From positions 806,001 through 870,000 of the forward strand of contig NZ_WHUF01000001.1 of NCBI RefSeq assembly GCF_009380165.1: a DNA stretch of 64,000 nt. The letters are read 5' to 3'. Below the pieces are notes generated by a model. It searched no databases. It saw only the letters and a list, made by a program, of their open reading frames with translations, and was not told the origin of the DNA. This stretch comes from Rugamonas rivuli (GTDB taxonomy: Bacteria > Pseudomonadota > Gammaproteobacteria > Burkholderiales > Burkholderiaceae_D). Position 1 is the stretch's first letter. Each line of letters begins with the position of its first letter. Below are positions 54,130 through 62,631 of this stretch, piece after piece. The translations under genes and the position numbers were made by a program.

Positions 54130-55635
54130 ATGAACCCACTCTACTCCAGCGCGGAGATACGCGCCATCGAACAAGCCGCCGCCGCTGCGCTGCCGGACGG
54201 TGCACTGATGCAGCGCGCCGGCCAGGCCGGCGCCAATGCCGCGCTGGACCTGCTGCCCTTCTCCACCGCCAATGCCAAGGTGCTGGTGCTGGCTGGCCCG
54301 GGCAATAACGGCGGCGATGCGCTGGAGACGGCGGCCCATCTGGCCTATGCCGGCGCGCAGGTCACTATCCTGCATTTCCCGCCCCAGTCGGAGCGGTCCG
54401 CCGAGCGCGCGGCCGCGATGCAGCGGGCGCAGACCAGCGATGCCCGCTTCGCCGACCTGGACGCGGCGGCGATCGCAGCCACCGAATGGACGCTGGTGGT
54501 CGACGGCCTGTTCGGCATCGGCCTGCAACGTCCGCTGGCCGGCGCGCTGCGCGCAGTAGCTGAAACGGTCAACGGCCTCAAATGCTCGGTGCTGTCGCTG
54601 GACCTGCCGAGCGGGCTCGATGCCGACACCGGCGCCATCGTCGGCCCGGACGGCGTCGCGATCCACGCCACCCACACCGTCACTTTCATCGGCAACAAGC
54701 CCGGCCTGCACACCTGCGACGGCCGCGACTACGCGGGGCTGGTGGACGTATCGCGGCTCGACATCGACGCCGCCCACTTCGCGCCGGCGCGGCTGCACCT
54801 GAACGACGTCAAATTCTTCTCGCGCCACCTGCGCGCGCGGCGCCACAATACGCACAAGGGCAGCTACGGCAACGTGGCAGTGATCGGCGGCGCGCAAGGC
54901 ATGACGGGCGCACCGCTGCTGGCATCGCGCACGGCGCTCAACAGCGGCGCCGGCCGCGTCTACACCCTGTTTGTGGAAGACGCACTGCCCTGCGACTTCG
55001 GCCAGCCGGAGCTGATGTGCCGCACGGCGGCCGGGTTCGACCTGGAGCAGGCCACGCTGGTGGCCGGTCCGGGCCTGGGCGCATCACCATATGCCTCGGA
55101 CATGCTGGCCAGTGCCATCGCCAGCGGCAGCGCGCTGCTGGCCGATGCCGACGCCCTCAATCTGCTGGCGGCCAATCCGCGGCTGCAAACGGCGCTGGCG
55201 CAGCGCCCAGGTGGCAGCGTGCTGACGCCGCATCCGCTGGAAGCAGCGCGGCTGCTCGGCTGCTCCATCGCCGAGGTGCAGGCCGACCGTGTCGGCATGG
55301 CCCGCAAACTGGCCGCGAAGTTGAACGCGCATGTGGTGCTGAAGGGTTCCGGCACGGTGATCGCCGCGCCCAACGGCGATGCCGTCATCAACACCACCGG
55401 CAATCCGGCGCTGGCCACGGCCGGTACCGGCGACGTGCTGTCCGGCCTGTGCGGCAGCCTGATGGCGCAAGGCTGGCCGATGTGGGAAGCCGCGCTGGCC
55501 GGGGTCTGGCTGCACGGCATGGCGGCCGATGTGCTGGTAACGGAAGGCGCCGGGCCGATAGGCTTGACCGCAGGCGAACTGATACCGGCGATCCGCGTGG
55601 CGCTCAACCGCATGGTCCAGCACCACGGGCGCTAG
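54130..55635 (+). CDS. Bifunctional NAD(P)H-hydrate epimerase / ADP-dependent dehydratase
   Basis: A 501-residue metabolite-repair enzyme of the YjeF type. The N-terminal epimerase domain (1-215) has YSSAEIRAIEQ and AGPGNNGGDALETAAHLAYA. The C-terminal kinase-like dehydratase domain (225-500) has GGAQGMTGAPLLASRTALNS, GPGLGASPYASDML, LTPHPLEAARLLG and GTGDVLSGL. It repairs hydrated NADH and NADPH. It is divergent from the 5-oxoprolinase gene and convergent with ybbA. Confidence 0.95.
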   Translation: MNPLYSSAEIRAIEQAAAAALPDGALMQRAGQAGANAALDLLPFSTANAKVLVLAGPGNNGGDALETAAHLAYAGAQVTILHFPPQSERSAERAAAMQRAQTSDARFADLDAAAIAATEWTLVVDGLFGIGLQRPLAGALRAVAETVNGLKCSVLSLDLPSGLDADTGAIVGPDGVAIHATHTVTFIGNKPGLHTCDGRDYAGLVDVSRLDIDAAHFAPARLHLNDVKFFSRHLRARRHNTHKGSYGNVAVIGGAQGMTGAPLLASRTALNSGAGRVYTLFVEDALPCDFGQPELMCRTAAGFDLEQATLVAGPGLGASPYASDMLASAIASGSALLADADALNLLAANPRLQTALAQRPGGSVLTPHPLEAARLLGCSIAEVQADRVGMARKLAAKLNAHVVLKGSGTVIAAPNGDAVINTTGNPALATAGTGDVLSGLCGSLMAQGWPMWEAALAGVWLHGMAADVLVTEGAGPIGLTAGELIPAIRVALNRMVQHHGR

Positions 55636-55646
55636 AAGGCGTCAAC

Positions 55647-56399
55647 CTATACCAGCCGGCCCGCCGCGATGGTGATGGTGCGGCCGCAGCGCTGCGCCAT
55701 GGACTGGTCGTGCGTCACCAGCACCAGCGTCGAGCCATGCTGGCGATTCAGGTCGAACATCAGCTTGATGACGGCTTCGCCGGTGGCGGCGTCCAGGCTG
55801 CCGGTCGGCTCGTCGGCGAACAGCAGCGGCGGTTCGGTGACAAAGGCGCGCGCCAGCGCCACGCGCTGCTGCTCGCCGCCGGACAGGTACTTGGGATAGT
55901 GCTTCAAGCGGCTGGACAGCCCCACCCGCTCCAACATGGACTCGGCCTGCTCGCGCGCATGGTGGGCGCCGCGCAGTTCCAGCGGCAGCATGACGTTCTC
56001 CAGCGCCGTCAGATGCGCCAGCAGCTGGAAGGACTGGAACACGAAGCCCAGCTTTTCCTTGCGCAGCGCGGCTCTGCCATCCTCGTCCAGCGCGTAGATA
56101 TCGACGCCATTCAACATCACCTTGCCCGCGCTGGGCGTATCCAAGCCCGCGAGCAAGCCGAGCAAAGTCGACTTGCCGGAGCCGGAAGCGCCTACAATGG
56201 CGAGCGTCTCGGCTTTTTGCACGGTAAAATCCACCTCGTGCAAGATCGTCAGCTCGCCGCTGGCGTCGGCCACGCGCTTGGCCAGGCCCTGGACCGCGAT
56301 GGCCGGCTGCGTGCCGGACTGCGGCGCGGCTGCGGCGCTGGCCGTCAAGCCCGGACCATCCGGCATAAAATTGGAAGACGCTTTAGGGAAATCAGGCAT
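55647..56399 (-). CDS. ybbA: ABC transporter ATP-binding protein (YbbA/LolD-like)
   Basis: Up to 250 residues. Walker A is GASGSGKST, the Q-loop FVFQSFQLLAHL, the signature LSGGEQQRVALARAF, and Walker B LLFADEPTGSLD. Divergence from tesA repeats the E. coli ybbA/tesA pair. The first ATG (56399) overlaps the tesA ATG on the other strand (CATG), and the first 30 residues are low-complexity Pro/Ala/Ser. The true start may therefore be internal, for example at 56366. The usual partner permease YbbP is not adjacent. Confidence 0.88.
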   Translation of the reverse strand: MPDFPKASSNFMPDGPGLTASAAAAPQSGTQPAIAVQGLAKRVADASGELTILHEVDFTVQKAETLAIVGASGSGKSTLLGLLAGLDTPSAGKVMLNGVDIYALDEDGRAALRKEKLGFVFQSFQLLAHLTALENVMLPLELRGAHHAREQAESMLERVGLSSRLKHYPKYLSGGEQQRVALARAFVTEPPLLFADEPTGSLDAATGEAVIKLMFDLNRQHGSTLVLVTHDQSMAQRCGRTITIAAGRLV

Positions 56400-57060
56400 G
56401 CTGAATGTGTTAGATGGTTTAAAAAACGGTTTATCAAAAAAACTGAGTGTACAGGCTTTGTCGGCCCTGCTGCTGTTATCGGCGGCGGCGAGCGCCTATT
56501 CTGCACCAAAAACCGTGCTGGTGCTCGGCGACAGCCTGTCGGCCGAATACGGCCTGGCGCGCGGCGCCGGCTGGGTCGCGCTGGCCGAACAGAAGATCAA
56601 GGCGCAGAAAATCGACGCCACCGTGGTCAACGCCAGCGTCAGCGGCGAGACCACCAGCGGCGGCCGTTCGCGCCTGCCGGCGCTGCTGCAAAAGTACAAA
56701 CCGGCGCTGGTGGTGATCGAACTGGGCGCCAACGACGGCCTGCGCGGCCTGCCGGTGGCCGCCGCCGAAACCAATCTGCGCGCGATGGCCGATGCCGCCG
56801 CCAAGGCCGACGCCCGCGTCATGTTGATCGGCATGCGCATGCCGCCCAACTACGGCCGCGACTACGCCGACAAATTCTTCGCCATGTACGGCAGCTTGAG
56901 CAAGGAGATCAAGGCGCCGCTGGTGCCGTTCATGCTCGACGGGATCGCCGACAAGCCGCAGATGTTCCAGCCCGACCGCCTGCACCCGCTGGCCGAGGCC
57001 CACACCACCATCCTGTCCAACATCTGGCCAGTCCTGCAAAAAAGTATCAAGGCAAAATGA
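56398..57060 (+). CDS. tesA: Arylesterase / lysophospholipase L1 (TesA)
   Basis: A 220-residue GDSL/SGNH hydrolase. An N-terminal signal region (KKLSVQALSALLLLSAAASA) precedes VLVLGDSLSAEYGL with the nucleophile Ser. The oxyanion-hole motifs are SGETTSGGR and ELGANDGLRG, and the catalytic Asp-His pair is in DRLHPLAEAH. It acts in the periplasm as thioesterase, esterase and lysophospholipase. AGGG and CAGG lie before the ATG. The stop overlaps the selU start (ATGA). Confidence 0.93.
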   Translation: MLNVLDGLKNGLSKKLSVQALSALLLLSAAASAYSAPKTVLVLGDSLSAEYGLARGAGWVALAEQKIKAQKIDATVVNASVSGETTSGGRSRLPALLQKYKPALVVIELGANDGLRGLPVAAAETNLRAMADAAAKADARVMLIGMRMPPNYGRDYADKFFAMYGSLSKEIKAPLVPFMLDGIADKPQMFQPDRLHPLAEAHTTILSNIWPVLQKSIKAK

Positions 57061-58109
57061 AGTATCCAGAAATCCTGAGTTTCGATGACGTGCTCCAGCA
57101 GCTCGACAGCTTCGACGCCATCATCGATGCCCGCAGTCCGGCGGAGTACGCGCTCGACCACCTGCCCGGCGCCATCAACGCGCCGGTGCTGGACGACGAG
57201 CAGCGCATCCGCGTCGGCACCATGTACAAGCAGGTCAACTCCTTCGAAGCGAAGAAGGTCGGCGCCGCGCTGGTGGCCAAAAATATCGCCGCCCACATCG
57301 AGGCGCTGTGGCTGGACAAGCCGCGCGAGTGGCGGCCGCTGATCTACTGCTGGCGCGGCGGCAACCGCAGCGGCTCGATGGCCCACATCCTGGCCAAGAT
57401 AGGCTGGCCGGTGGTGCAGCTGGACGGTGGCTACAAGGCCTTCCGCGCCCACGTCAACGCCGCGCTGGAACAGGCGCCGGCGCTGCACTTCAAAGTCATC
57501 TGCGGCACCACCGGCAGCGGCAAGAGCCGCCTGCTGGAAGTACTGCATGCGAACGGCGCGCAGGTGCTGGATCTGGAGCAGCTGGCCGCGCACCGCGGCT
57601 CGGTGCTGGGCCACCTGCCCAGCCACCCGCAGCCCAGCCAGAAAGCCTTCGAGAGCGCGATCTGGAATACGCTGCGCCGCTTCGATCCGGCGCTGCCGGT
57701 GTTCGTCGAATCGGAGAGCAAGAAGGTCGGCAACCTGCGCGTGCCGGCCGCGCTGATGGAGGCCATGCGCGCCTCCGACTGCATCGCGCTGACGCTGTCG
57801 CGCGCCAACCGCGTGCGCCTGCTGATGGCGGACTACGCGCATTTCACCGAGAGCCCGGCCTCGCTCAACGAGCAGCTGGAATTCCTGGTGCCGCTGCACG
57901 GCCGCGACAAGATCAAGCGCTGGCAGGCCATGGCCGTGGAAGGCGCGATACCGGCCCTGGTGGAGGAGCTGCTGGCCGACCACTACGATCCGGCCTATCT
58001 GCGCTCGATCGACCGCAATTTCGTCCGCTATGGCCAGGCGCAGCCGCTGGAACTCGAAGACATCGACGCCGCCGCCTTCCAGGCCGCCGCACTCATCCTC
58101 GCGCCCTGA
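57057..58109 (+). CDS. selU: tRNA 2-selenouridine synthase
   Basis: A 350-residue enzyme, also called MnmH or YbbB. The N-terminal rhodanese domain has IDARSPAEYALDHLPGAIN and the catalytic Cys98 in LIYCWRGGNRSGSMAH. The P-loop domain has CGTTGSGKSRLLE. It geranylates and then selenates the wobble 2-thiouridine of tRNAs for Lys, Glu and Gln, using selenophosphate. selD, needed for selenophosphate, is not in this window. Overlap with tesA (ATGA) shows co-translation; in E. coli ybbB also lies near ybbA/tesA. Confidence 0.95.
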   Translation: MKYPEILSFDDVLQQLDSFDAIIDARSPAEYALDHLPGAINAPVLDDEQRIRVGTMYKQVNSFEAKKVGAALVAKNIAAHIEALWLDKPREWRPLIYCWRGGNRSGSMAHILAKIGWPVVQLDGGYKAFRAHVNAALEQAPALHFKVICGTTGSGKSRLLEVLHANGAQVLDLEQLAAHRGSVLGHLPSHPQPSQKAFESAIWNTLRRFDPALPVFVESESKKVGNLRVPAALMEAMRASDCIALTLSRANRVRLLMADYAHFTESPASLNEQLEFLVPLHGRDKIKRWQAMAVEGAIPALVEELLADHYDPAYLRSIDRNFVRYGQAQPLELEDIDAAAFQAAALILAP

Positions 58110-58116
58110 AAACACC

Positions 58117-58151
58117 AAGCCCCGAGAGTCGGCTTCCAACTGTCGGGGCTT
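58117..58151. terminator. Hairpin between selU and a convergent PEP-CTERM gene
   Basis: AAGCCCCGA and TCGGGGCTT form a 9-base stem, with a partly paired interior (AGTCGG/CCAACT). T-runs are weak on both sides. Confidence 0.6.
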
Positions 58152-58191
58152 CGCTTAGATTGCGTTTTTGGCGCGCAGTGCTGCTGTTTTT

Positions 58192-58701
58192 TTAGCTTTG
58201 TTTTCGGCGGCGACCGATGTAGGACAGGATACCCAGACCACCCAGCATCATGAGGTAGGTTTCAGGCTCCGGCACGGGATCGATGTTCAGTGTGCCGCTA
58301 TAGCTGGCGGTGACACTGTTCGAGATACCGTTGACCGTCAATACCAGCGGACCGCTGACCCAGGTAGGATCCAGCCAGCCAGCCTCGATACCACCCGTTG
58401 GCGTGAACGTCAGGGCATGACCGTTCAGATCCGCCGACCCGAAGTCGATATCGTGGTTGCCACCCAAATTCATGGTCTGCACCCAGGCATTCAGCAAGCT
58501 CGGCCCCACGGATGGGCTGAAGGTAAAGACATCGGTAAACGAGCCAACCACCAAATGCGTCAGCCCGAAGTTCGTGCTATAGCCCGTTGCAGGAGTACCG
58601 TACAGGGTAACACCCACACTCTGGCTATCGCCGACGGCGGCATAAGTTGTCATCGAGGTGGCCGCCAGCACAGTCCCGATTAAGAACGATTTTAGTTTCA
58701 T
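58192..58701 (-). CDS. FxDxF-type PEP-CTERM protein
   Basis: A 169-residue exported protein. The start at 58701 follows GGGGA; an upstream in-frame ATG has no leader character. The signal peptide is MKLKSFLIGTVLAATSMTTYA. The motif SFTDVFTFS matches the FxDxF PEP-CTERM group. The C-terminus is VPEPETYLMMLGGLGILSYI followed by a GRRRKQS tail. Expected to be processed by an exosortase outside this window. Convergent with selU. Confidence 0.9.
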   Translation of the reverse strand: MKLKSFLIGTVLAATSMTTYAAVGDSQSVGVTLYGTPATGYSTNFGLTHLVVGSFTDVFTFSPSVGPSLLNAWVQTMNLGGNHDIDFGSADLNGHALTFTPTGGIEAGWLDPTWVSGPLVLTVNGISNSVTASYSGTLNIDPVPEPETYLMMLGGLGILSYIGRRRKQS

Positions 58702-58898
58702 TTTTTCCCCGGTAAGAAAGTGGAAACCTGACGCGCACTGATGAGCTAGGTGCGCCAATCAAAGTTACACCTGCCAAATTTAGATGTCAATTAATTATTC
58801 AAAAACGCTAACTTACTATCAATAATGAAGAGGATGGCGGTGCGGAAACTACTTGGGGGACGGCGTGGGGCGCCATAGGAGGAAGGGGTGCTGCGGAG

Positions 58899-58923
58899 CC
58901 GGGAAGCGCGCTGCGCTTCCCGG
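58899..58923. terminator. Perfect hairpin after ppiD
   Basis: An 11-base stem CCGGGAAGCGC / GCGCTTCCCGG with a 3-base loop lies 9 bases past the ppiD stop. A T-run is lacking, so it may protect the 3' end rather than terminate intrinsically. Confidence 0.55.
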
Positions 58924-58932
58924 AAAACTCAA

Positions 58933-60843
58933 TTACTTGACTTCAACAACTGTGGTTTTTGTGATCGGTTTCAGAACCTTGACCTTGGCTTTTTGCTTCA
59001 ACAGTTCGATGTAGTCATGCATCTCTTGCTGGGCAACGATGTTGCTGATCTGTTCCGCTTCCGATTTGCGGCGCGCTTCGTCCTGCACCGCAGGCTGCTG
59101 CACCTTGCCGATGCGGTAGATGCCGTAGCCCATGCCAGGCACATCCACGCCGACGTAGGCTGGCAGCTTGGCGGTATCGGCTTTCATCACTTCCTGCATG
59201 GCCAGGCCGTTCACGCCTTCAGGCTTGGAACGGGACACCAGCTTGGCGGCGGCGAAGCCGGTAGCGTCGCCGGATTTCTTGAACGCAGCCAGTTTCTCGG
59301 CGCCGGTCTTGGCGGCCAGCTTGGCAGCCTCTTCCATCGTCACGCGCTGGCGGATGGCGGCATCGACTTCGGCCAGGGGACGCTTGCTGGCGGCCTTGAA
59401 CTCGACGATACGGCCGGCTACCAGCGTGCTCGGTGCGGTCTCGACCGCTTCGGTGTTGCGCTTGCTGCTGATCGACTCGTTGGAGAACAGCGCAGCCAGG
59501 AACTTGGCGTTGTTGTACGGAGCAGGACCGGCCATCGGCGACGGCGTGCGCGAAACGTTGGCGGCGGTTTCGATCTTCAGGCCCAGCTTGTCGGCAACCG
59601 GTTTCAGGCTGTCGGACTGTTCGTAGACGGTGTTGGTGAAGGCTTCAGCCATTTCCGAATACTTCTTGGCGGCTTTCTGTTTTTTCAGCGTTTCGGCCAC
59701 TTCGGTTTTTACTTCGTCCAGCGGCTTGACGACGGCTGGTTTCAGCGCGGTCACGGTCAGCACGTGGAAGCCGAAGTCGGATTGCACGGCATCGCTGATC
59801 TCGCCCTGCTTCAGCTTCAGCACGGCCGCTTCGACCGGGGCCGGCAGCGTACCCTTGGTGACGATATCCAGATCGCCGCCCTGCTCGCCCGATACCGGGT
59901 CTTCCGACTTGGCCTTGGCGACCTTGGCGAAGTCGCCAGGGGTCTTGCGCAGTTCGGCCACGATGGCGTCGGCCTTGGCCTTGGCGGCGGCGGTTTCAGC
60001 GGCGTTGGCGCCCTTCTTCAGCGTGATCAGGATGTGCGCGGCGCGGCGGCTTTCAGGCGTGGCGAAACCGGCTTTGTTGGCTTCGTAGTAGGCGGCCACG
60101 TCGGCGTCGGTGACGGACACCTGGCTCATGACGGCGTCGCTGTTGAAGACCACGTATTCGATCTTGGCCTGCTCGGGCACTTCGAAGAACTTGGCGTTCT
60201 TGTCGTAGTAAGCCTTGACCATGTCGTCGGTGATTTTCACCTGCGGCACGAAATCGGCAACCGGCAGCAGCAGTTCCTGCACCTCGCGCTCCTGCGCGCC
60301 GATGTCGGACAGGGTCTTGGCCACGGCGTGCGGCGCGAAGCCGGTGGCCTGGATGGCGTTGCCCAGCTGTTGCAGCGTCAGGTCGTGGCGCAGGCGCTGG
60401 TCGTACATGCTCGGCGTCATGCCTTGCGCGGACAGGATGGCCTTGTAGCGCTCCATGTCGAAAGCGCCTTCGCCGCCGAACTGTTCCTTGATGACCTTCT
60501 GCAGCTGGATATCGCTGACGTTCAGGTGCGCATGCACAACTTCCGCAGCCACAGCGCGCTCGGCGATCAGCTGGTCGAGGATGTTTTGCTTGAATTCAGG
60601 GGTGTCGAACATCTTCTGGTCGAACTGTGCGCCCAGGCGCTGGCGGTAAGTGTCCAGCTGATTGCGCACGGCGTTGTCGAACTCCTGCTGGGTCAGCGGC
60701 TTGCCGTCGATCTTGGCGATCGTATTGGCATCCTCGCCGAAACCCTTGTAACTACCGAGGCCGACAAATGCGAACGACGGGACGATAATAATCGCCAGGA
60801 GAATCTGCATCAAACGTTGATGGGTACGAATAAATTCAAACAT
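58933..60843 (-). CDS. ppiD: Periplasmic folding chaperone PpiD (SurA_N/parvulin)
   Basis: A 636-residue inner-membrane-anchored isomerase. A single N-terminal anchor follows MFEFIRTHQRLMQILLAIII. The SurA_N domain (LTQQEFDNAVRNQLDTYRQR) leads to a PpiC parvulin domain (about 235-360) with RRAAHILITL and QSDFGFHVLTVTAL, then a helical C-terminus ending KTTVVEVK. It works beside the Sec translocon on emerging exported proteins. The start at 60843 is set by homology; the ribosome site is weak. Order lon-hupB-tRNAs-ppiD is usual in Betaproteobacteria. Confidence 0.95.
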   Translation of the reverse strand: MFEFIRTHQRLMQILLAIIIVPSFAFVGLGSYKGFGEDANTIAKIDGKPLTQQEFDNAVRNQLDTYRQRLGAQFDQKMFDTPEFKQNILDQLIAERAVAAEVVHAHLNVSDIQLQKVIKEQFGGEGAFDMERYKAILSAQGMTPSMYDQRLRHDLTLQQLGNAIQATGFAPHAVAKTLSDIGAQEREVQELLLPVADFVPQVKITDDMVKAYYDKNAKFFEVPEQAKIEYVVFNSDAVMSQVSVTDADVAAYYEANKAGFATPESRRAAHILITLKKGANAAETAAAKAKADAIVAELRKTPGDFAKVAKAKSEDPVSGEQGGDLDIVTKGTLPAPVEAAVLKLKQGEISDAVQSDFGFHVLTVTALKPAVVKPLDEVKTEVAETLKKQKAAKKYSEMAEAFTNTVYEQSDSLKPVADKLGLKIETAANVSRTPSPMAGPAPYNNAKFLAALFSNESISSKRNTEAVETAPSTLVAGRIVEFKAASKRPLAEVDAAIRQRVTMEEAAKLAAKTGAEKLAAFKKSGDATGFAAAKLVSRSKPEGVNGLAMQEVMKADTAKLPAYVGVDVPGMGYGIYRIGKVQQPAVQDEARRKSEAEQISNIVAQQEMHDYIELLKQKAKVKVLKPITKTTVVEVK

Positions 60844-60880
60844 GGTCTGCCAATTCGGATTGAGTGGAACTTGCACATAC

Positions 60881-60904
60881 AAAAAAGGCGAACTCGCGTT
60901 CGCC
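60881..60904 (-). terminator. Rho-independent terminator upstream of ppiD
   Basis: GGCGAAC/GTTCGCC stem with a 4-base loop followed on the minus strand by six T residues. It lies in the ppiD leader region, 38 bases before its start, so transcripts from upstream would stop here unless ppiD has its own promoter between the hairpin and the ATG, or readthrough is used. Confidence 0.7.
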
Positions 60905-60990
60905 AATTCCGGTTGCCGGATTTTACAGTGCACACCCCTCTATAGCAAGAGTAAATCCTTGGCAAAACGGTCACACCGTACGGCCTGCAA

Positions 60991-61013
60991 CAAAACGCCC
61001 ACCGAAGCGGGCG
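60991..61013 (-). terminator. Probable terminator of a PEP-CTERM gene
   Basis: CGCCC/GGGCG stem with TTTTGTT after it on the minus strand, 23 bases past the stop of the PEP-CTERM gene. Confidence 0.6.
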
Positions 61014-61035
61014 CTGGATATTCCCGGCCGTGGTA

Positions 61036-61626
61036 TCAAGCCTGCCGGCGACGGCGCGTCACCGCACCCAGCACCGCCAGGCCGCCCAGCAGCATGCCAT
61101 AGGTTTCCGGCTCAGGCACGGCCGTCACCGTCACGCGATCGAGCAGCGCGCCCTGCCTGTCGTTGCCCTGGTCCGCAAAGCTGAAGGCAACGTTGCCGCT
61201 GGCGGTCGCCGTGTAGTTCAGTGTGAACGTCTGGAAGCTGTCCCCGGCCTGGCGGGTGAACGTCTGGCTGTTGCTGCCAAAATTGACCACCACGGTATCG
61301 TTGCCGGCATTGCGGTTATTGCCAGCCAAATCAAAGCTCAGCGTGTAAGTGACGCCACTGGCGACGGCCACGGAGTTGGCGAAGACGCCTGCCTTGAAGC
61401 TGGAACCATCCAGATCGATGTAGTGGCCGTTACCAGGCTGCAGGTCGAAATAATTCGGCGCTCCGATGACGTCCACAGCGCCGTCGCTCACCGACCAGCC
61501 ACCGTTGAAACTGACGACATTCAAGCCCAGCGCATCGCCGTCGAAATTGTCGGAAAAAATCGTCGATGCCTGCGCCGCCGACGCGCACAGCAAGGCTACG
61601 GCCATGCCAACTTTTTTCAAAAACAT
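61036..61626 (-). CDS. PEP-CTERM sorting-domain protein
   Basis: A 196-residue exported protein. The start at 61626 is preceded by GAGAGGG; the earlier in-frame ATG has no leader. The signal peptide is MFLKKVGMAVALLCASAAQA. The mature part looks like a jelly-roll carbohydrate-binding fold (TIFSDNFDGDALGLN, NGHYIDLDGSS, YTLSFDLAGNN, QTFTLNYTATASGNVAFSF). The tail is VPEPETYGMLLGGLAVLGAV followed by TRRRRQA. It is inserted between the tRNA genes and ppiD, a spot normally without such a gene. Confidence 0.9.
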   Translation of the reverse strand: MFLKKVGMAVALLCASAAQASTIFSDNFDGDALGLNVVSFNGGWSVSDGAVDVIGAPNYFDLQPGNGHYIDLDGSSFKAGVFANSVAVASGVTYTLSFDLAGNNRNAGNDTVVVNFGSNSQTFTRQAGDSFQTFTLNYTATASGNVAFSFADQGNDRQGALLDRVTVTAVPEPETYGMLLGGLAVLGAVTRRRRQA

Positions 61627-61818
61627 TATGTGCCCTCTCAATAAGTTATAAAACAAATAATTTAATGAATATAGATTCAGTACAGCGGCGCGCATTCTAC
61701 TATTGATGAATTCGCTCCAGGCGCACGATACGATTGGTAAATATTTGTTTCTAAAGGAGATATATTCGCGAGCCGCGCTATTTGCAGGATGGGGCTGGAA
61801 TTAATATGGGGCGGAAAA

Positions 61819-61852
61819 AGAAAAACCCCGCAGCTAATATTAGCTGCGGGGT
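61819..61852 (-). terminator. Terminator of the tRNA cluster
   Basis: A perfect 28-base palindrome (ACCCCGCAGCTAAT and its complement) followed on the minus strand by five T residues, just beyond the last tRNA-Asp. Confidence 0.9.
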
Positions 61853-61862
61853 ATCTTGTTCT

Positions 61863-61939
61863 TGGCGGAGCGGACGGGACTCGAACCCGCGACCCCCGGC
61901 GTGACAGGCCGGTATTCTAACCAACTGAACTACCGCTCC
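61863..61939 (-). tRNA. tRNA-Asp (GTC), second copy
   Basis: A 77-base tRNA with encoded CCA. Acceptor stem GGAGCGG/CCGCTCC, anticodon loop CTGTCAC giving anticodon GTC, T-loop TTCGAGT. Its sequence is identical to the copy 27 bases upstream. Confidence 0.97.
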
Positions 61940-61966
61940 TTGGTCAAACTCAATATTGTATTTTGT

Positions 61967-62043
61967 TGGCGGAGCGGACGGGACTCGAACCCGCGACCCC
62001 CGGCGTGACAGGCCGGTATTCTAACCAACTGAACTACCGCTCC
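61967..62043 (-). tRNA. tRNA-Asp (GTC), first copy
   Basis: A 77-base tRNA with encoded CCA, anticodon GTC. It lies 38 bases after tRNA-Val and is identical to the downstream tRNA-Asp, so a recent duplication or gene conversion keeps the pair alike. Confidence 0.97.
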
Positions 62044-62081
62044 AACAAAACACTGGGTACTACCTTTACTACTTGCAAAAC

Positions 62082-62157
62082 TGGTGGGCGGTGAGAGGCT
62101 CGAACTCCCGACCTAAGCCTTGTAAGGGCTCCGCTCTACCAACTGAGCTAACCGCCC
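62082..62157 (-). tRNA. tRNA-Val (TAC)
   Basis: A 76-base tRNA with encoded CCA. Acceptor GGGCGGT/ACCGCCC, D-stem GCTC/GAGC, anticodon stem GAGCC/GGCTT with loop CTTACAA giving TAC, T-loop TTCGAGC. It lies 49 bases after hupB; a GAGCAGC/GCTGCTC hairpin (62172-62195) is between them. Confidence 0.97.
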
Positions 62158-62206
62158 GTTTTGCCTTTAGAGAGCAGCTTTACTGCTTGCTGCTCACTGA
62201 AGTCCG

Positions 62207-62479
62207 TTAGTTTACAGCATCTTTCAAAGCTTTACCAGCTTTAAATTTAGGAACTTTAGCTGCGTCGATGATGATCTCTTCTTTGGTGCGCGGATTGCGG
62301 CCGGTACGGGCAGCGCGTTCGCTCACGGAGAAGGTGCCAAAGCCGACCAGGGTGACGCTGTCGTTCTTTTGCAGGGTGGTGGTAACGCCGTCGATCACCG
62401 CGTCGAGTGCGCGTGCAGCAGCCGCTTTCGAGATATCAGCGGTGGTAGCAATATGGTCGATCAATTCAGTCTTATTCAA
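62207..62479 (-). CDS. hupB: HU-beta nucleoid protein
   Basis: A 90-residue HU protein. The product starts [20 protein letters not shown] and has the DNA-binding arm [20 protein letters not shown]. The start codon is TTG, with GGGGAA upstream; the MNKTEL start is invariant in the family, so TTG is secure. HU bends and compacts DNA. It lies downstream of lon, as in most proteobacteria, with tRNA genes just after it. Confidence 0.97.
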   Translation of the reverse strand: MNKTELIDHIATTADISKAAAARALDAVIDGVTTTLQKNDSVTLVGFGTFSVSERAARTGRNPRTKEEIIIDAAKVPKFKAGKALKDAVN

Positions 62480-62631
62480 AGCAATTCCCCGTCACAAAGG
62501 TTATATCGTTTTAGCTCGTAGATAACGGTAGTTGAATACCGTATCCAGGCCGAGAAAAATCTCAGGCCGTATTAAACAAGCCAGCCCGCCCCTGTGTCAA
62601 GCGCTGCACCATAGAAAATCGGGGTGAAATA

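Noticed and set aside
58888..60945. A 685-codon frame opposite ppiD, rich in Gly, Phe and Leu
   Set aside because: It is the mirror image of an Ala/Lys/Glu-rich coding sequence and has no ribosome site or recognisable domain.
61863..62157. tRNA cluster as a genomic-island attachment site
   Set aside because: No integrase, no partial tRNA repeat and no mobile genes are nearby; the flanking order is core-genome.
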